From positions 1 through 45,166 of the forward strand of contig JAHWKL010000005.1 of the NCBI GenBank assembly GCA_019347915.1: a stretch of DNA of 45,166 nucleotides. Direction: 5' to 3'. This document shows positions 30,284 to 38,514 of the stretch, in pieces. A program made the translations under genes and the position numbers. The stretch's first letter is position 1; each line of letters opens with the position of its first letter. The stretch comes from Actinomycetota bacterium (GTDB lineage: Bacteria > Actinomycetota > Acidimicrobiia > Acidimicrobiales > CADCSY01). The notes under the pieces are model-generated. The model did no database searches. It saw only the letters and a list, made by a program, of their open reading frames with translations, and was not told the origin of the DNA.

Positions 30284-30444
30284 GGGTACGACGGTACGGA
30301 CGAGCGGTTTCCCCGCCGTTGTCCGCCCGTCACGGGCGTGTGAACGGGTCCTCTCAGGTCGGCAAGAGGGCGTGCGCGTCTTGTCGCCAGGTGGAAACCG
30401 AGGGGGACAACGCCGGCAACACCCCCTCCGTACCGTCCATCTTC

Positions 30445-32397
30445 ATGGCCGCCCCCGACATCCCCGCCGCCAAGCGCGCCGGCCTGCCCGTCGACCTGGA
30501 CCGGCTGGCCGCCGAGGGCGATGGCTGGCTGAGCGCCGAGGACCGGTACTCGCTCAAGACCTGGGGCGTGTGCACCCAGGACCAGGACCACGTGTTCATG
30601 GTGCGGGTCCGCACCCCGGGCGGGGCGCTGCCGAGCGCGCAGGCCCGAGGCCTGGCCCGCATCTCCCGTTCGTTCGGGCCGGACTGGCTCCACCTGACCA
30701 CCCGCCAGAACGTCGAGCTCCACTGGGTGCCCGACCGGCGGGTGGCCGCCCTGCTCGACGCCGTGGCCGAGATCGGCATGACGACCCGGTCGGGCTGCGG
30801 CCACACCCTGCGCAACGTGATGTGCTCGGAGGAGGCCGGCCTCAGCCTCGACGAGCCCTTCGACTGCCTCCCCGACGCCCGGGCGGTCAGCGACGCCGTC
30901 GTGGCCCGCTCCGCCGAGCTGAACACCGTCCTGCCCAGTCGCGTCAACGTCGCCTTCGGCGGCTCCCCCCGGTGCCGGGCCGACGCCCGCCTCAACGACG
31001 CCGGCTTCGTGTCGGTGCTGCGGGACGGCGAGCCGGGCTACCAGCTGTGGGGCGGCGGCAGCCTGGGCAAGGCCCCGTTCCTGGCCGTGGAGCTCGCCGA
31101 CTTCGTGCCCCGGGCCCACGTCGTCGCCGCCGCCGAGGCCCTGATCGAGGTGTTCGTCGAGCACGGTGACCTCGACAAGCCGGCCAAGGGCCGCATGAAG
31201 TTCGTGGTCGAGCGCCTGGGCGAGGACGGCTTCCGGGCGGCCTGGGACCAGGCCTTCGCCGCCGCCCGGCGCCGGCCCCACCCTGAGCCCTCGCCCATCG
31301 AGGTCCTGCCCGAGGTCGACCGGGTGGCCGTGCTCACCCACGTCCCCCCCGGGGGGTGGTCGGCCGGCGTGCGCCCCCAGCGGGTGCCCGGGCTGGCCAC
31401 CCTCACCGTCGACATCCCCCTGGGTGACACCAACGGCTCCGAGCTGGAGGTGCTGTGCGACCTGGCCGACCAGCACGGCGACGGTGCCGTGAACCTCAGC
31501 CGTGACCAGAACGTGGTGCTGCGCAACGTGCCCGTCGCCGCCGTGACCGCGGTGCGGGACGCGCTGCGCACCCGGGGGCTGTACCTGGCCGGCGAGGCCC
31601 GCACCGCCTCGGTCCGGGCCTGCACCGGCTCGGCGGTGTGCGCCCTCGGCATCACCACCGCCCCCGACGCCGGCAAGGCTCTGCTGACCAGCGCCGGGCT
31701 GGGCCGGAACTCGTCGCTGCGGGTGCACGTGTCGGGTTGCCCCAACTCCTGCGCCCAGCACCAGGCCGGTGACATCGGCCTGTCCGGCTCGAAGGTGCGG
31801 GTCGGCGGCCGGGCCCGGGACGGCTACCACGTGTACCTGGGCGCCGACCTCGACGCCGGCCGGGTGGGCGAGGTGGTGGGCCGGGTGGCGACCGAGGACG
31901 TGCCGGCGGCGGTGGAGACGGTGGTGGGCGCCTGGGAGTCGCTGCGCCACGACGGCGAGCGGCTGGGCACCACCGTGCACCGCATCGGCCACGACGCCTT
32001 CGCCCGCCACCTGGAAGCGGTCATGGACGAGCGCTGGGCCAGCGGGGCCGAGCCCGAGGTCGAGGTGGTCGCCGCCGGCGCTGGCGCTCCAGCAGCGACC
32101 GCCGACCTGGGAACGCTGCCGCCGGGCTCGGTGACGACTGTCGAGGTCCAGGGCACGGCCCTGGCCGTGGCCAACGTCGACGGCACGTTCTGCGCCGTGG
32201 CCGACGAGTGCCCCCACGCCGGAGCCTCCCTGGGCGAGGGCACCCTCGAGGGCTCCTCCCTGCGCTGCCCTCTCCACGGCGCCACCTTCGACGTCCGCAC
32301 CGGCGAGGTGCTCTCCGGCCCCGCCGTCGAGCCCGTGCGCTGCCACCCGGTCGAGGTGGTCGACGGCGTGATCCGCGTGCCGTCGCCCACGGCGTAG
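30445..32397 (+). CDS. siroheme nitrite (or sulfite) reductase NirA-like with C-terminal Rieske [2Fe-2S] domain
   Basis: TTRQNVELHWV, SGCGHTLRNV, CTGSAVCALGITTAP and CPNSCAQHQAGDIGLSG siroheme/4Fe-4S motifs; C-term CPHAGASLGEGTLEGSSLRCPLHGATFD Rieske motif. Confidence 0.9.
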   Translation: MAAPDIPAAKRAGLPVDLDRLAAEGDGWLSAEDRYSLKTWGVCTQDQDHVFMVRVRTPGGALPSAQARGLARISRSFGPDWLHLTTRQNVELHWVPDRRVAALLDAVAEIGMTTRSGCGHTLRNVMCSEEAGLSLDEPFDCLPDARAVSDAVVARSAELNTVLPSRVNVAFGGSPRCRADARLNDAGFVSVLRDGEPGYQLWGGGSLGKAPFLAVELADFVPRAHVVAAAEALIEVFVEHGDLDKPAKGRMKFVVERLGEDGFRAAWDQAFAAARRRPHPEPSPIEVLPEVDRVAVLTHVPPGGWSAGVRPQRVPGLATLTVDIPLGDTNGSELEVLCDLADQHGDGAVNLSRDQNVVLRNVPVAAVTAVRDALRTRGLYLAGEARTASVRACTGSAVCALGITTAPDAGKALLTSAGLGRNSSLRVHVSGCPNSCAQHQAGDIGLSGSKVRVGGRARDGYHVYLGADLDAGRVGEVVGRVATEDVPAAVETVVGAWESLRHDGERLGTTVHRIGHDAFARHLEAVMDERWASGAEPEVEVVAAGAGAPAATADLGTLPPGSVTTVEVQGTALAVANVDGTFCAVADECPHAGASLGEGTLEGSSLRCPLHGATFDVRTGEVLSGPAVEPVRCHPVEVVDGVIRVPSPTA

Positions 32398-32401
32398 GCG
32401 A

Positions 32402-33763
32402 ATGTCGCGCTCGGCCTGGATCGACCGCTGGGAGCCGGACGACGAGGCGTTCTGGGCCTCGACCGGCCGCCGGATCGCCCGGCGCAACCTGACCTTCTCC
32501 ATCTTCGCCGAGTTCCTGGGCTTCTCGGTGTGGCTGCTGTGGAGCGTCGTCGCCACCCGGTTGAACGACGCCGGTTTCGACCTGTCCTCCAGCCAGCTCT
32601 TCACCCTGGTGGCGGTGCCCGCCCTGGTCGGGGCCACGCTGCGCTTCCCCTACACCTTCGCCGTGCCCCGCTTCGGCGGGCGCAACTGGACGGTGATCAG
32701 CGCCCTGCTCCTGCTGGTGCCGACCGTGCTGCTGGCCGTGCTGGTGGGCAACCCCTCCACCCCGTACTGGGCCCTGCTCGCCGGCGCCGCCACCGCCGGC
32801 CTGGGGGGCGGCAACTTCGCCTCGAGCATGGCCAACATCTCCTTCTTCTTCCCGGAGCGGGAGAAGGGCTGGGCCCTCGGGCTCAACGCCGCCGGGGGAA
32901 ACCTCGGCGTGGCCGTGCTCCAACTGGTGGCGCCGATGGTGGTCACCATCGGCGCCGGGCTGCACCTGGCCCGGGCCGGCCTCGTGTGGGTTCCCCTGAT
33001 CCTCGCCGCCGCCGTCTGCGCCTGGCGGTACATGGACAACCTCACCACCGCCCGCTCCCCGCTGGGTGACCAGCTCGCCGTCGCCCGGCGCCGTCACACC
33101 TGGATCGTGGCCTGGCTCTACGTCGGCACCTTCGGGTCGTTCATCGGCTTCTCCGCCGGGCTGCCCCTGCTGATCAGCCAGGAGTTCGCCGATCCCAACG
33201 CCGTGGGCTACGCCTTCCTCGGCCCCCTCGTGGGTTCGCTGGCCCGGCCCCTCGGGGGCCGGCTGGCCGACCGCTTCGGTGGCGCCCGGGTCACCATGGC
33301 CAGCTTCGTGGTCATGGCCGGTGTCGTGCTCGGCGTGGTGGCCGTGCTCGCCGCCAGGGATCACCGGTATGCCTTCGCCGGCTTCCTCGGCCTCTTCCTC
33401 GTCCTGTTCATGGCCTCGGGCGTGGGCAACGGCTCGACCTTCCGCATGGTGCCGGTGATCTTCCGGGCCCACCACCTGGCTGGGACCGGCGGCGAAGGGG
33501 AGGCGGCGCACCAGCAGGCTCTCGTCACCAGCCGGCGGGAGACGGCGGCGGTGCTGGGACTCACCTCGGCCGTCGGCGCCTACGGCGGCTTCCTCGTGCC
33601 CCAGGCGTTCGGGCTGTCGGCGGGCGCCACCGGCGGCCTCCATGCCGCCCTCATGGCCTTCGTCGCCTTCTACGTCTCGTGCATGGCCCTCGTCTGGTGG
33701 TGCTACCTGCGCCGCAGCTTCGCCCTCCGCCGGGCTCCCAATCTGGCCTGGGCCCGCCCCTGA
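32402..33763 (+). CDS. narK: NarK/NasA-type nitrate/nitrite MFS transporter
   Basis: FAEFLGFSVWLLWS, RFPYTFAVPRFGGRNWT, GGGNFASSMANISFFFPEREKGWALGLNAAGGNLG signatures. Confidence 0.92.
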   Translation: MSRSAWIDRWEPDDEAFWASTGRRIARRNLTFSIFAEFLGFSVWLLWSVVATRLNDAGFDLSSSQLFTLVAVPALVGATLRFPYTFAVPRFGGRNWTVISALLLLVPTVLLAVLVGNPSTPYWALLAGAATAGLGGGNFASSMANISFFFPEREKGWALGLNAAGGNLGVAVLQLVAPMVVTIGAGLHLARAGLVWVPLILAAAVCAWRYMDNLTTARSPLGDQLAVARRRHTWIVAWLYVGTFGSFIGFSAGLPLLISQEFADPNAVGYAFLGPLVGSLARPLGGRLADRFGGARVTMASFVVMAGVVLGVVAVLAARDHRYAFAGFLGLFLVLFMASGVGNGSTFRMVPVIFRAHHLAGTGGEGEAAHQQALVTSRRETAAVLGLTSAVGAYGGFLVPQAFGLSAGATGGLHAALMAFVAFYVSCMALVWWCYLRRSFALRRAPNLAWARP

Positions 33764-33794
33764 GGGCCCTGACGCCGGAATGGCCCGCGAGAAA

Positions 33795-33825
33795 GGGACA
33801 CTTGTCCCTGGACGGCGGGACAAGT
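33795..33825. promoter_or_regulatory. Palindrome GGGACACTTGTCCC (DosR-like GGGAC-N4-GTCCC) overlapping a 9-bp hairpin ACTTGTCCC-N8-GGGACAAGT
   Basis: 33795-33808 dyad; 33800-33808/33817-33825 perfect arms; between narK and 59-aa ORF. Confidence 0.55.
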
Positions 33826-33874
33826 CGCCCCGCATGCTGGCCCTGTCGCACCGATCCGAGCACAGGGGACCGAG

Positions 33875-34054
33875 ATGATCCAGACCTACCTCCAGCCGCT
33901 CGACGAAGCCACGAGGCTCCAGTTCGCCGGCACGTGGGAGGGCGGGGCTCACGACGTCGGCTCCCCGTGGAGCGTGGGCCTCGGGTCGCCACTGCTGATC
34001 CCCGAGGAGCCCTGGCAGCGGGCCGAGCGGGAGCAGCACGCCATCTACGGATAG
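33875..34054 (+). CDS. Small 59-aa hypothetical protein MIQTYLQPLDEATRLQFAGTWEGGAHDVGSPWSVGLGSPLLIPEEPWQRAEREQHAIYG (not in ORF track)
   Basis: ATG to TAG read directly; about 93% G/C at third codon positions; AGGGGACCGAG upstream of ATG. Confidence 0.6.
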   Translation: MIQTYLQPLDEATRLQFAGTWEGGAHDVGSPWSVGLGSPLLIPEEPWQRAEREQHAIYG

Positions 34055-34097
34055 CTAGGAGGCTGGTGCAGGCGACGCCGCCCTCCTGGGTGCAGGG

Positions 34098-34868
34098 TCA
34101 ACCGCCGGTGAGGCGGTAGCCCCGGCGGGCCACGGTCTCCAGCCCGCCGGCCGCCGGCCCCAGCCGGCGTCGGAGGCGGCCCACGGCGACCTCCACGGCG
34201 TGGGGGTCGACACCCTCGGCGCCCCAGACCGCCCGAAGCAACTCCTCCTTGCCCACCACCGTCCCCGGTCGCCGGGCCAGCACGGCCAACAGCGCCTGCT
34301 CCCGGCCGGTGAGCCACACCTCCTCGCCGCCCACCACGGCCAGCGCCCCCTGGAGCACCACGTCTCGTCCATCCAGGCGCAAGCGGACCGTGGCCTGGTC
34401 GAGGCGCTCGACCAGAGCACCGACGAGGGCGCCGAGCCGCAGCCGCTCCGAGCGCACGACGCCGGTCATGCCCGCCCTGGCCGCCGCCTCGGCGCAGCCG
34501 GCGCCCAGGCACGCCGGCACCACGTCACCGGCCAGGGCGGCCAGCGCCTCGTCGCCACGGTGATCGTCCGTCGCCCGGGCCACGAGCTCCCGTACGGCGG
34601 TGGTGGTGGTGAAGGTGACGGCGTCCACGTGGCGGCGGGCCAGGACGTCGAGCAGGCACAGCTCGGGCACGGCGCTGGTGGGCGGTCCGGTGGGGCGTCC
34701 GGTGGAGGGCGGAAGGTCCTCAGCGGCGCCGGCGAAGACCACGCCGGCGCCCGCCCGCCGCAGGAGCCGGGCCTGCTCCTCCCGGCGCCGCCGGGCGGTG
34801 ACCGCCACCCGCCAGCCGGCCAGGGGCGCGGGGGCGGCGGTGACCGAGCCGTCCTCCATGGAAACCAT
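34098..34868 (-). CDS. HemD-like (uroporphyrinogen-III synthase-like, shortened) protein fused to OmpR/PhoB-type winged helix; likely regulator
   Basis: GWRVAVTARRRREEQARLLRRAGA; VDAVTFTTTTAVRELV; C-term VWLTGREQALLAVLARRPGTVVGKEELLRAVWG...VGRLRRRLG...ETVARRGYRLTGG. Confidence 0.82.
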   Translation of the reverse strand: MVSMEDGSVTAAPAPLAGWRVAVTARRRREEQARLLRRAGAGVVFAGAAEDLPPSTGRPTGPPTSAVPELCLLDVLARRHVDAVTFTTTTAVRELVARATDDHRGDEALAALAGDVVPACLGAGCAEAAARAGMTGVVRSERLRLGALVGALVERLDQATVRLRLDGRDVVLQGALAVVGGEEVWLTGREQALLAVLARRPGTVVGKEELLRAVWGAEGVDPHAVEVAVGRLRRRLGPAAGGLETVARRGYRLTGG

Positions 34869-34969
34869 GGCGCCAGTGTCCCCGGCCGGCGTTTCGCCGG
34901 CGTTGCCGCCACCTTTACGCAACGTGTGCGGGACGACGGGAGCTTCACGTTTGTGCCTACTATGACGGT

Positions 34970-35626
34970 ATGGTGCGAATCATTGCCCGATCCAACCGGG
35001 TGGTGATCGCACTGGCGGGCGTGTTCCTGGCCGCCATCGCCGTGCTCTCCACCGGCGTCGCCGAGCGGAACAGCTCGGCACCGGCCTCCGAGCAGGTGAC
35101 GAGCCTGTCCCTGTCCGGCCCGTTCACCCTCGACGAGTTCCGGCGGCCGCAGCCGGCCGTGCTCCCCGCCCCGTCGACCGAGCCGGCGCTGCCCACTCCG
35201 GTGATGCCGCCGGCCGATCCCTACGCCCCCGAGGCCGTCTCGGTCATCGGCACCATCGAGATCCCCGCCCTGGGCCTAGCCGCCCCCCTCCACCAGGGCG
35301 TGACGCTGAACGCCATCGACCGGGGCCCGAGCCACTGGCCCGGCACCGCCCGGCCCGGCGAGCTCGGCAACGTCGTGGTGGCCGGCCACCGGGTCACCCG
35401 TGGCGGTCCCTTCCGCCACATCGACAAGCTCGTCCCCGGCGACCAGGTCATCTTCACCGTCGACGGCCGCCGGTCGGTCTACCGGGTCACCGGCCACGAG
35501 GTGGTGACGCCCGACGCCATGCGGATCGTCGATCAGACGCCGGCGTACACCGGCACCCTCTTCGCCTGCCACCCGCCCGGCTCGGAGGCCTACCGCTACG
35601 TGGTGCGGCTGGCCCTGGAGGGGTGA
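34970..35626 (+). CDS. class E-like sortase
   Basis: N-terminal TM; IEIPALGLAAPLHQGV; VVAGHRVTRGGPF; GTLFACHPPGSEAYRYVVR (catalytic Cys/Arg). Confidence 0.85.
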   Translation: MVRIIARSNRVVIALAGVFLAAIAVLSTGVAERNSSAPASEQVTSLSLSGPFTLDEFRRPQPAVLPAPSTEPALPTPVMPPADPYAPEAVSVIGTIEIPALGLAAPLHQGVTLNAIDRGPSHWPGTARPGELGNVVVAGHRVTRGGPFRHIDKLVPGDQVIFTVDGRRSVYRVTGHEVVTPDAMRIVDQTPAYTGTLFACHPPGSEAYRYVVRLALEG

Positions 35627-35658
35627 CCGGCACCACGCTTCCCGGCGCCTGACCGGCG

Positions 35659-37161
35659 GTGAGCCCCGCCCGGGCCCAGCCGGCCGGTCGCGGGCCGGCA
35701 GCCGCCGCCGCCCTCGGTGCCGGCCTGCTGCTCACCGCCGGGCTCCCCCCCTTCGGCTGGTGGCCCCTGGCGCTGGCCGGCGCCGGCATCCTGGCCGCGG
35801 TGCTGCGTTGCCAGACGCCGGCCGGGCGGCTGGCCGTCGGCGCCGCCGCCGGCGTGGGGTTCCTCGGCCCCGGCCTGCTGTGGATGACCGAGTTCCACCT
35901 GGCCGGCTTCGTGCTGGCGGTGGTGCTCCAGGTGGCGCTGTTCGCCCTGGGGCCGGCGGCGGTGCCCGGCAACCGGGGCCAGGCCCTGGCCCTGCCCGCC
36001 GCCCTCGTGCTCGTCGAGGCCTTCCGCAGCGTGTGGCCCTTCGGGGGGGTGCCCATCGCCACCCTCGCCCAGACCCAGGTCGGCGGGCCGCTGGCCTTCG
36101 CCTCCCGCCTGGGCGGCGGTCTGCTGGTGGCCGCCCTGGTGGCGGTGGCCGGCGTCGGCCTGGCCGCCCTGGGCCGGCGGGCGTGGGCGGCCGGCAGCGC
36201 CGGCGCCGCCGTGGTGGTGGCGCTGGTCGTGGCCGGGCTGGTGGCGCCCTCGGGCCGGGACGTGGGGGCCATCGACGTCGTGGTGGTCCAGGGCGGCGGG
36301 CCCCGGGGGCTGCGGGCGGTCGACAACCCGTCGGCCCGGGGCCTGCAAGCCGCCCTGGAGGCCACCGAGCAGCTCCCGCCCGGAGCCGACCTGGTGGTGT
36401 GGCCGGAGAACGCCGTCACCGTCGAGGGGGAGGTGGCCGCCTCCCCCCAGGACGAGACCGTGGGCGCCGCCGCCCGCCGCCTGGGGACGACGCTGGTGGC
36501 CGGCGTGGTCGAGCGGGAGGGTGATCGCTTCCGCAACCTGGCGGTGGCGTGGGGCCCCGACGGCCGGCTCATCGACCGCTACGAGAAGAACCAGCGGGTC
36601 CCCTTCGGCGAGTACGTGCCCTGGCGCTCGCTCGTCGGGCGCTTCGCCGACCTTCGGGTCGTCCCCCGAGACGCTCGGATCGGCGAGGGCCCGGGGCTGC
36701 TGGCCACGCCGGCCGGCGACCTCGGCGTGGTCATCTCCTACGAGGTGTTCTTCCCCCGGCGGGCCCGGGCCGCCGTCGAAGCCGGTGGCGAGGTCCTGCT
36801 GGTGCCGACCAACGCCTCGTCGTACCCGACCACGCAGATGCCGGCCCTGGAGCTGGCCGCCGCCCGGCTGCGGGCCCTGGAGACGGGGCGGGTGGTGGTG
36901 CAGGCCGCCCCCACCGGGTTCTCCGCCTTCGTGGGGCCCGACGGTGAGGTGCGCCGGCAGAGCGACCTGGGGGCGCCCGCCGTGCTCACCGCCCGGGTGG
37001 AGCGCCGCACCGGCACCACCCCGTACACGCGGGCCGGCGACATCCCCTTCGTGGCCGTGGCCGGCGCCACCCTCGCCGGCGCCTGGGCCCTCAGCCGGCG
37101 CCCACCGCCCTCAGCCCGTTCTTTGTCGGCTCACCCCCGCTCACCGAGGGCGAGCCGATAA
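35659..37161 (+). CDS. lnt: apolipoprotein N-acyltransferase
   Basis: GLPPFGWWPLALAGAG; WPENAVT; EKNQRVPFGEYVPWR; ISYEVFFPRRARAAVEAGGEVLLVPTNASSY. Confidence 0.92.
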   Translation: MSPARAQPAGRGPAAAAALGAGLLLTAGLPPFGWWPLALAGAGILAAVLRCQTPAGRLAVGAAAGVGFLGPGLLWMTEFHLAGFVLAVVLQVALFALGPAAVPGNRGQALALPAALVLVEAFRSVWPFGGVPIATLAQTQVGGPLAFASRLGGGLLVAALVAVAGVGLAALGRRAWAAGSAGAAVVVALVVAGLVAPSGRDVGAIDVVVVQGGGPRGLRAVDNPSARGLQAALEATEQLPPGADLVVWPENAVTVEGEVAASPQDETVGAAARRLGTTLVAGVVEREGDRFRNLAVAWGPDGRLIDRYEKNQRVPFGEYVPWRSLVGRFADLRVVPRDARIGEGPGLLATPAGDLGVVISYEVFFPRRARAAVEAGGEVLLVPTNASSYPTTQMPALELAAARLRALETGRVVVQAAPTGFSAFVGPDGEVRRQSDLGAPAVLTARVERRTGTTPYTRAGDIPFVAVAGATLAGAWALSRRPPPSARSLSAHPRSPRASR

Positions 37162-37166
37162 AGAAC
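37118..37166. repeat. Hairpin GTTCTTTGTCGGCTC ... GAGCCGATAAAGAAC
   Basis: 15-bp arms with one G-T wobble (37118-37132, 37152-37166); includes lnt stop codon (37159-37161). Confidence 0.75.
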
Positions 37167-37203
37167 CAGGAAGGGAGGGGGTGGAAGTTGACCGCCGGGG
37201 ACA

Positions 37204-38514
37204 GTGAGGACAACGTTGCCGGCCATGCCCCCGCCCGCCGACGGTCCCCTTCGGATCGCCGTGCTGACGTACCGGGGCAATCCCCACTGCGGGGGCCAGG
37301 GGGTCTACGTCCGCCACCTGACCCGGGCCCTGGCCGACCTCGGCCACCACGTGGAGGTGCTGAGCGGCCCGCCCTACCCCGAGCTCGACCAGCGGGTCCG
37401 GCTCCAGCGCCTGCCCAGCCTGGACCTCTACCGCCAACCCGACCCGTTCCGGGTGCCGCGGCTCCGGGAGCTCCGTGACCGGATCGACGTGGCCGAGCTC
37501 GCCCTCATGTGCACCGCCGGCTTCCCCGAACCGCTGACCTTCAGCCTGCGGGCGCGGCGGGCGCTGGCCGCCCGCCGCCACGACTTCGACGTCGTCCACG
37601 ACAACCAGTCCCTGGGCACGGGGCTGCTCGGCATCCAGGCGCCCCCGCCCAAGGGCCTGGGCCTGCCGGTGGTGGCCACCGTCCACCATCCCATCACCGT
37701 CGACCGCCGGGTCGAGGTGGCCCATGCCCCCGACCTCCGGAGGGCGCTCAGCCTGCGGCGGTTCTACGGGTTCGGCCGGATGCAGGGGAGGGTGGCCCGG
37801 CGACTCCCCCGCATCCTCACCGTGTCCGAGTCCTCGCGGCGCGACATCGTGGCCGACCACGGCGTCGATCCGTCCGTCGTCCGGGTCGTGCCCGTCGGGG
37901 TGGACGCCGAGCGCTGGCGACCGGTCCCGTCCCGGCCCCGGGTACCGGGACGGGTGATGACCACCGCCTCGGCCGACATGTCCCTGAAGGGCCTGGCCCA
38001 TCTGCTGGAGGCCCTGGCCAAGGTGCGCACCGAGCGTCCCGACACCCATCTGGTCGTGGTGGCGACGCCGAGGCCGGCCAGCCCCGTCCTCGGCCAGGTC
38101 GAGCGACTGGGCCTCACCGACGCCGTGCACTTCGTCGGCGGCATCAGCGACGAGGAGGTCGTCGGGCGCTACGCCGAGGCCGAGGTGGCGGTGGTGCCCT
38201 CCCTCTACGAGGGGTTCTCGCTGCCGGCGGTGGAAGCCATGGCCTGCGGGGTCCCACTGGTGGTGACCACCGGCGGCGCCCTGCCCGAGGTGGTGGGGGC
38301 CGGCGGCCACACCGCCGTCCTGGTGCCGCCCGGGGACGCCGGCGCCCTGGCCGCCGCCATGCTCGGCCTGCTCGCCGATGCTCCGCTGCGGGCCCGCCTC
38401 GGTGCCGGCGGGCGCCGGCGGGCGGTCGAGCGCTTCAGCTGGCGGGCCACCGCCGAGGCCACCGCCGGCCACTACCGCGAGGTGATGGCCCTGGCCGCGG
38501 CACCCCCGTGCTGA
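37204..38514 (+). CDS. glycosyltransferase family 4
   Basis: RIAVLTYRGNPHCGGQGVYVRHLTRAL; PSLYEGFSLPAVEAMACGVPLVVTTGGALPEV; start 37204 or 37225. Confidence 0.9.
   Translation: MRTTLPAMPPPADGPLRIAVLTYRGNPHCGGQGVYVRHLTRALADLGHHVEVLSGPPYPELDQRVRLQRLPSLDLYRQPDPFRVPRLRELRDRIDVAELALMCTAGFPEPLTFSLRARRALAARRHDFDVVHDNQSLGTGLLGIQAPPPKGLGLPVVATVHHPITVDRRVEVAHAPDLRRALSLRRFYGFGRMQGRVARRLPRILTVSESSRRDIVADHGVDPSVVRVVPVGVDAERWRPVPSRPRVPGRVMTTASADMSLKGLAHLLEALAKVRTERPDTHLVVVATPRPASPVLGQVERLGLTDAVHFVGGISDEEVVGRYAEAEVAVVPSLYEGFSLPAVEAMACGVPLVVTTGGALPEVVGAGGHTAVLVPPGDAGALAAAMLGLLADAPLRARLGAGGRRRAVERFSWRATAEATAGHYREVMALAAAPPC

Noticed and set aside
29809-32637. 942-aa - strand ORF opposite nirA
   Set aside because: Antisense shadow of NirA-Rieske; composition-driven.
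34055-34097. AGGAGG...CCTCCT inverted repeat between the small ORF and the HemD-like gene
   Set aside because: 6-bp arms with long GC-rich loop; within chance for this composition.
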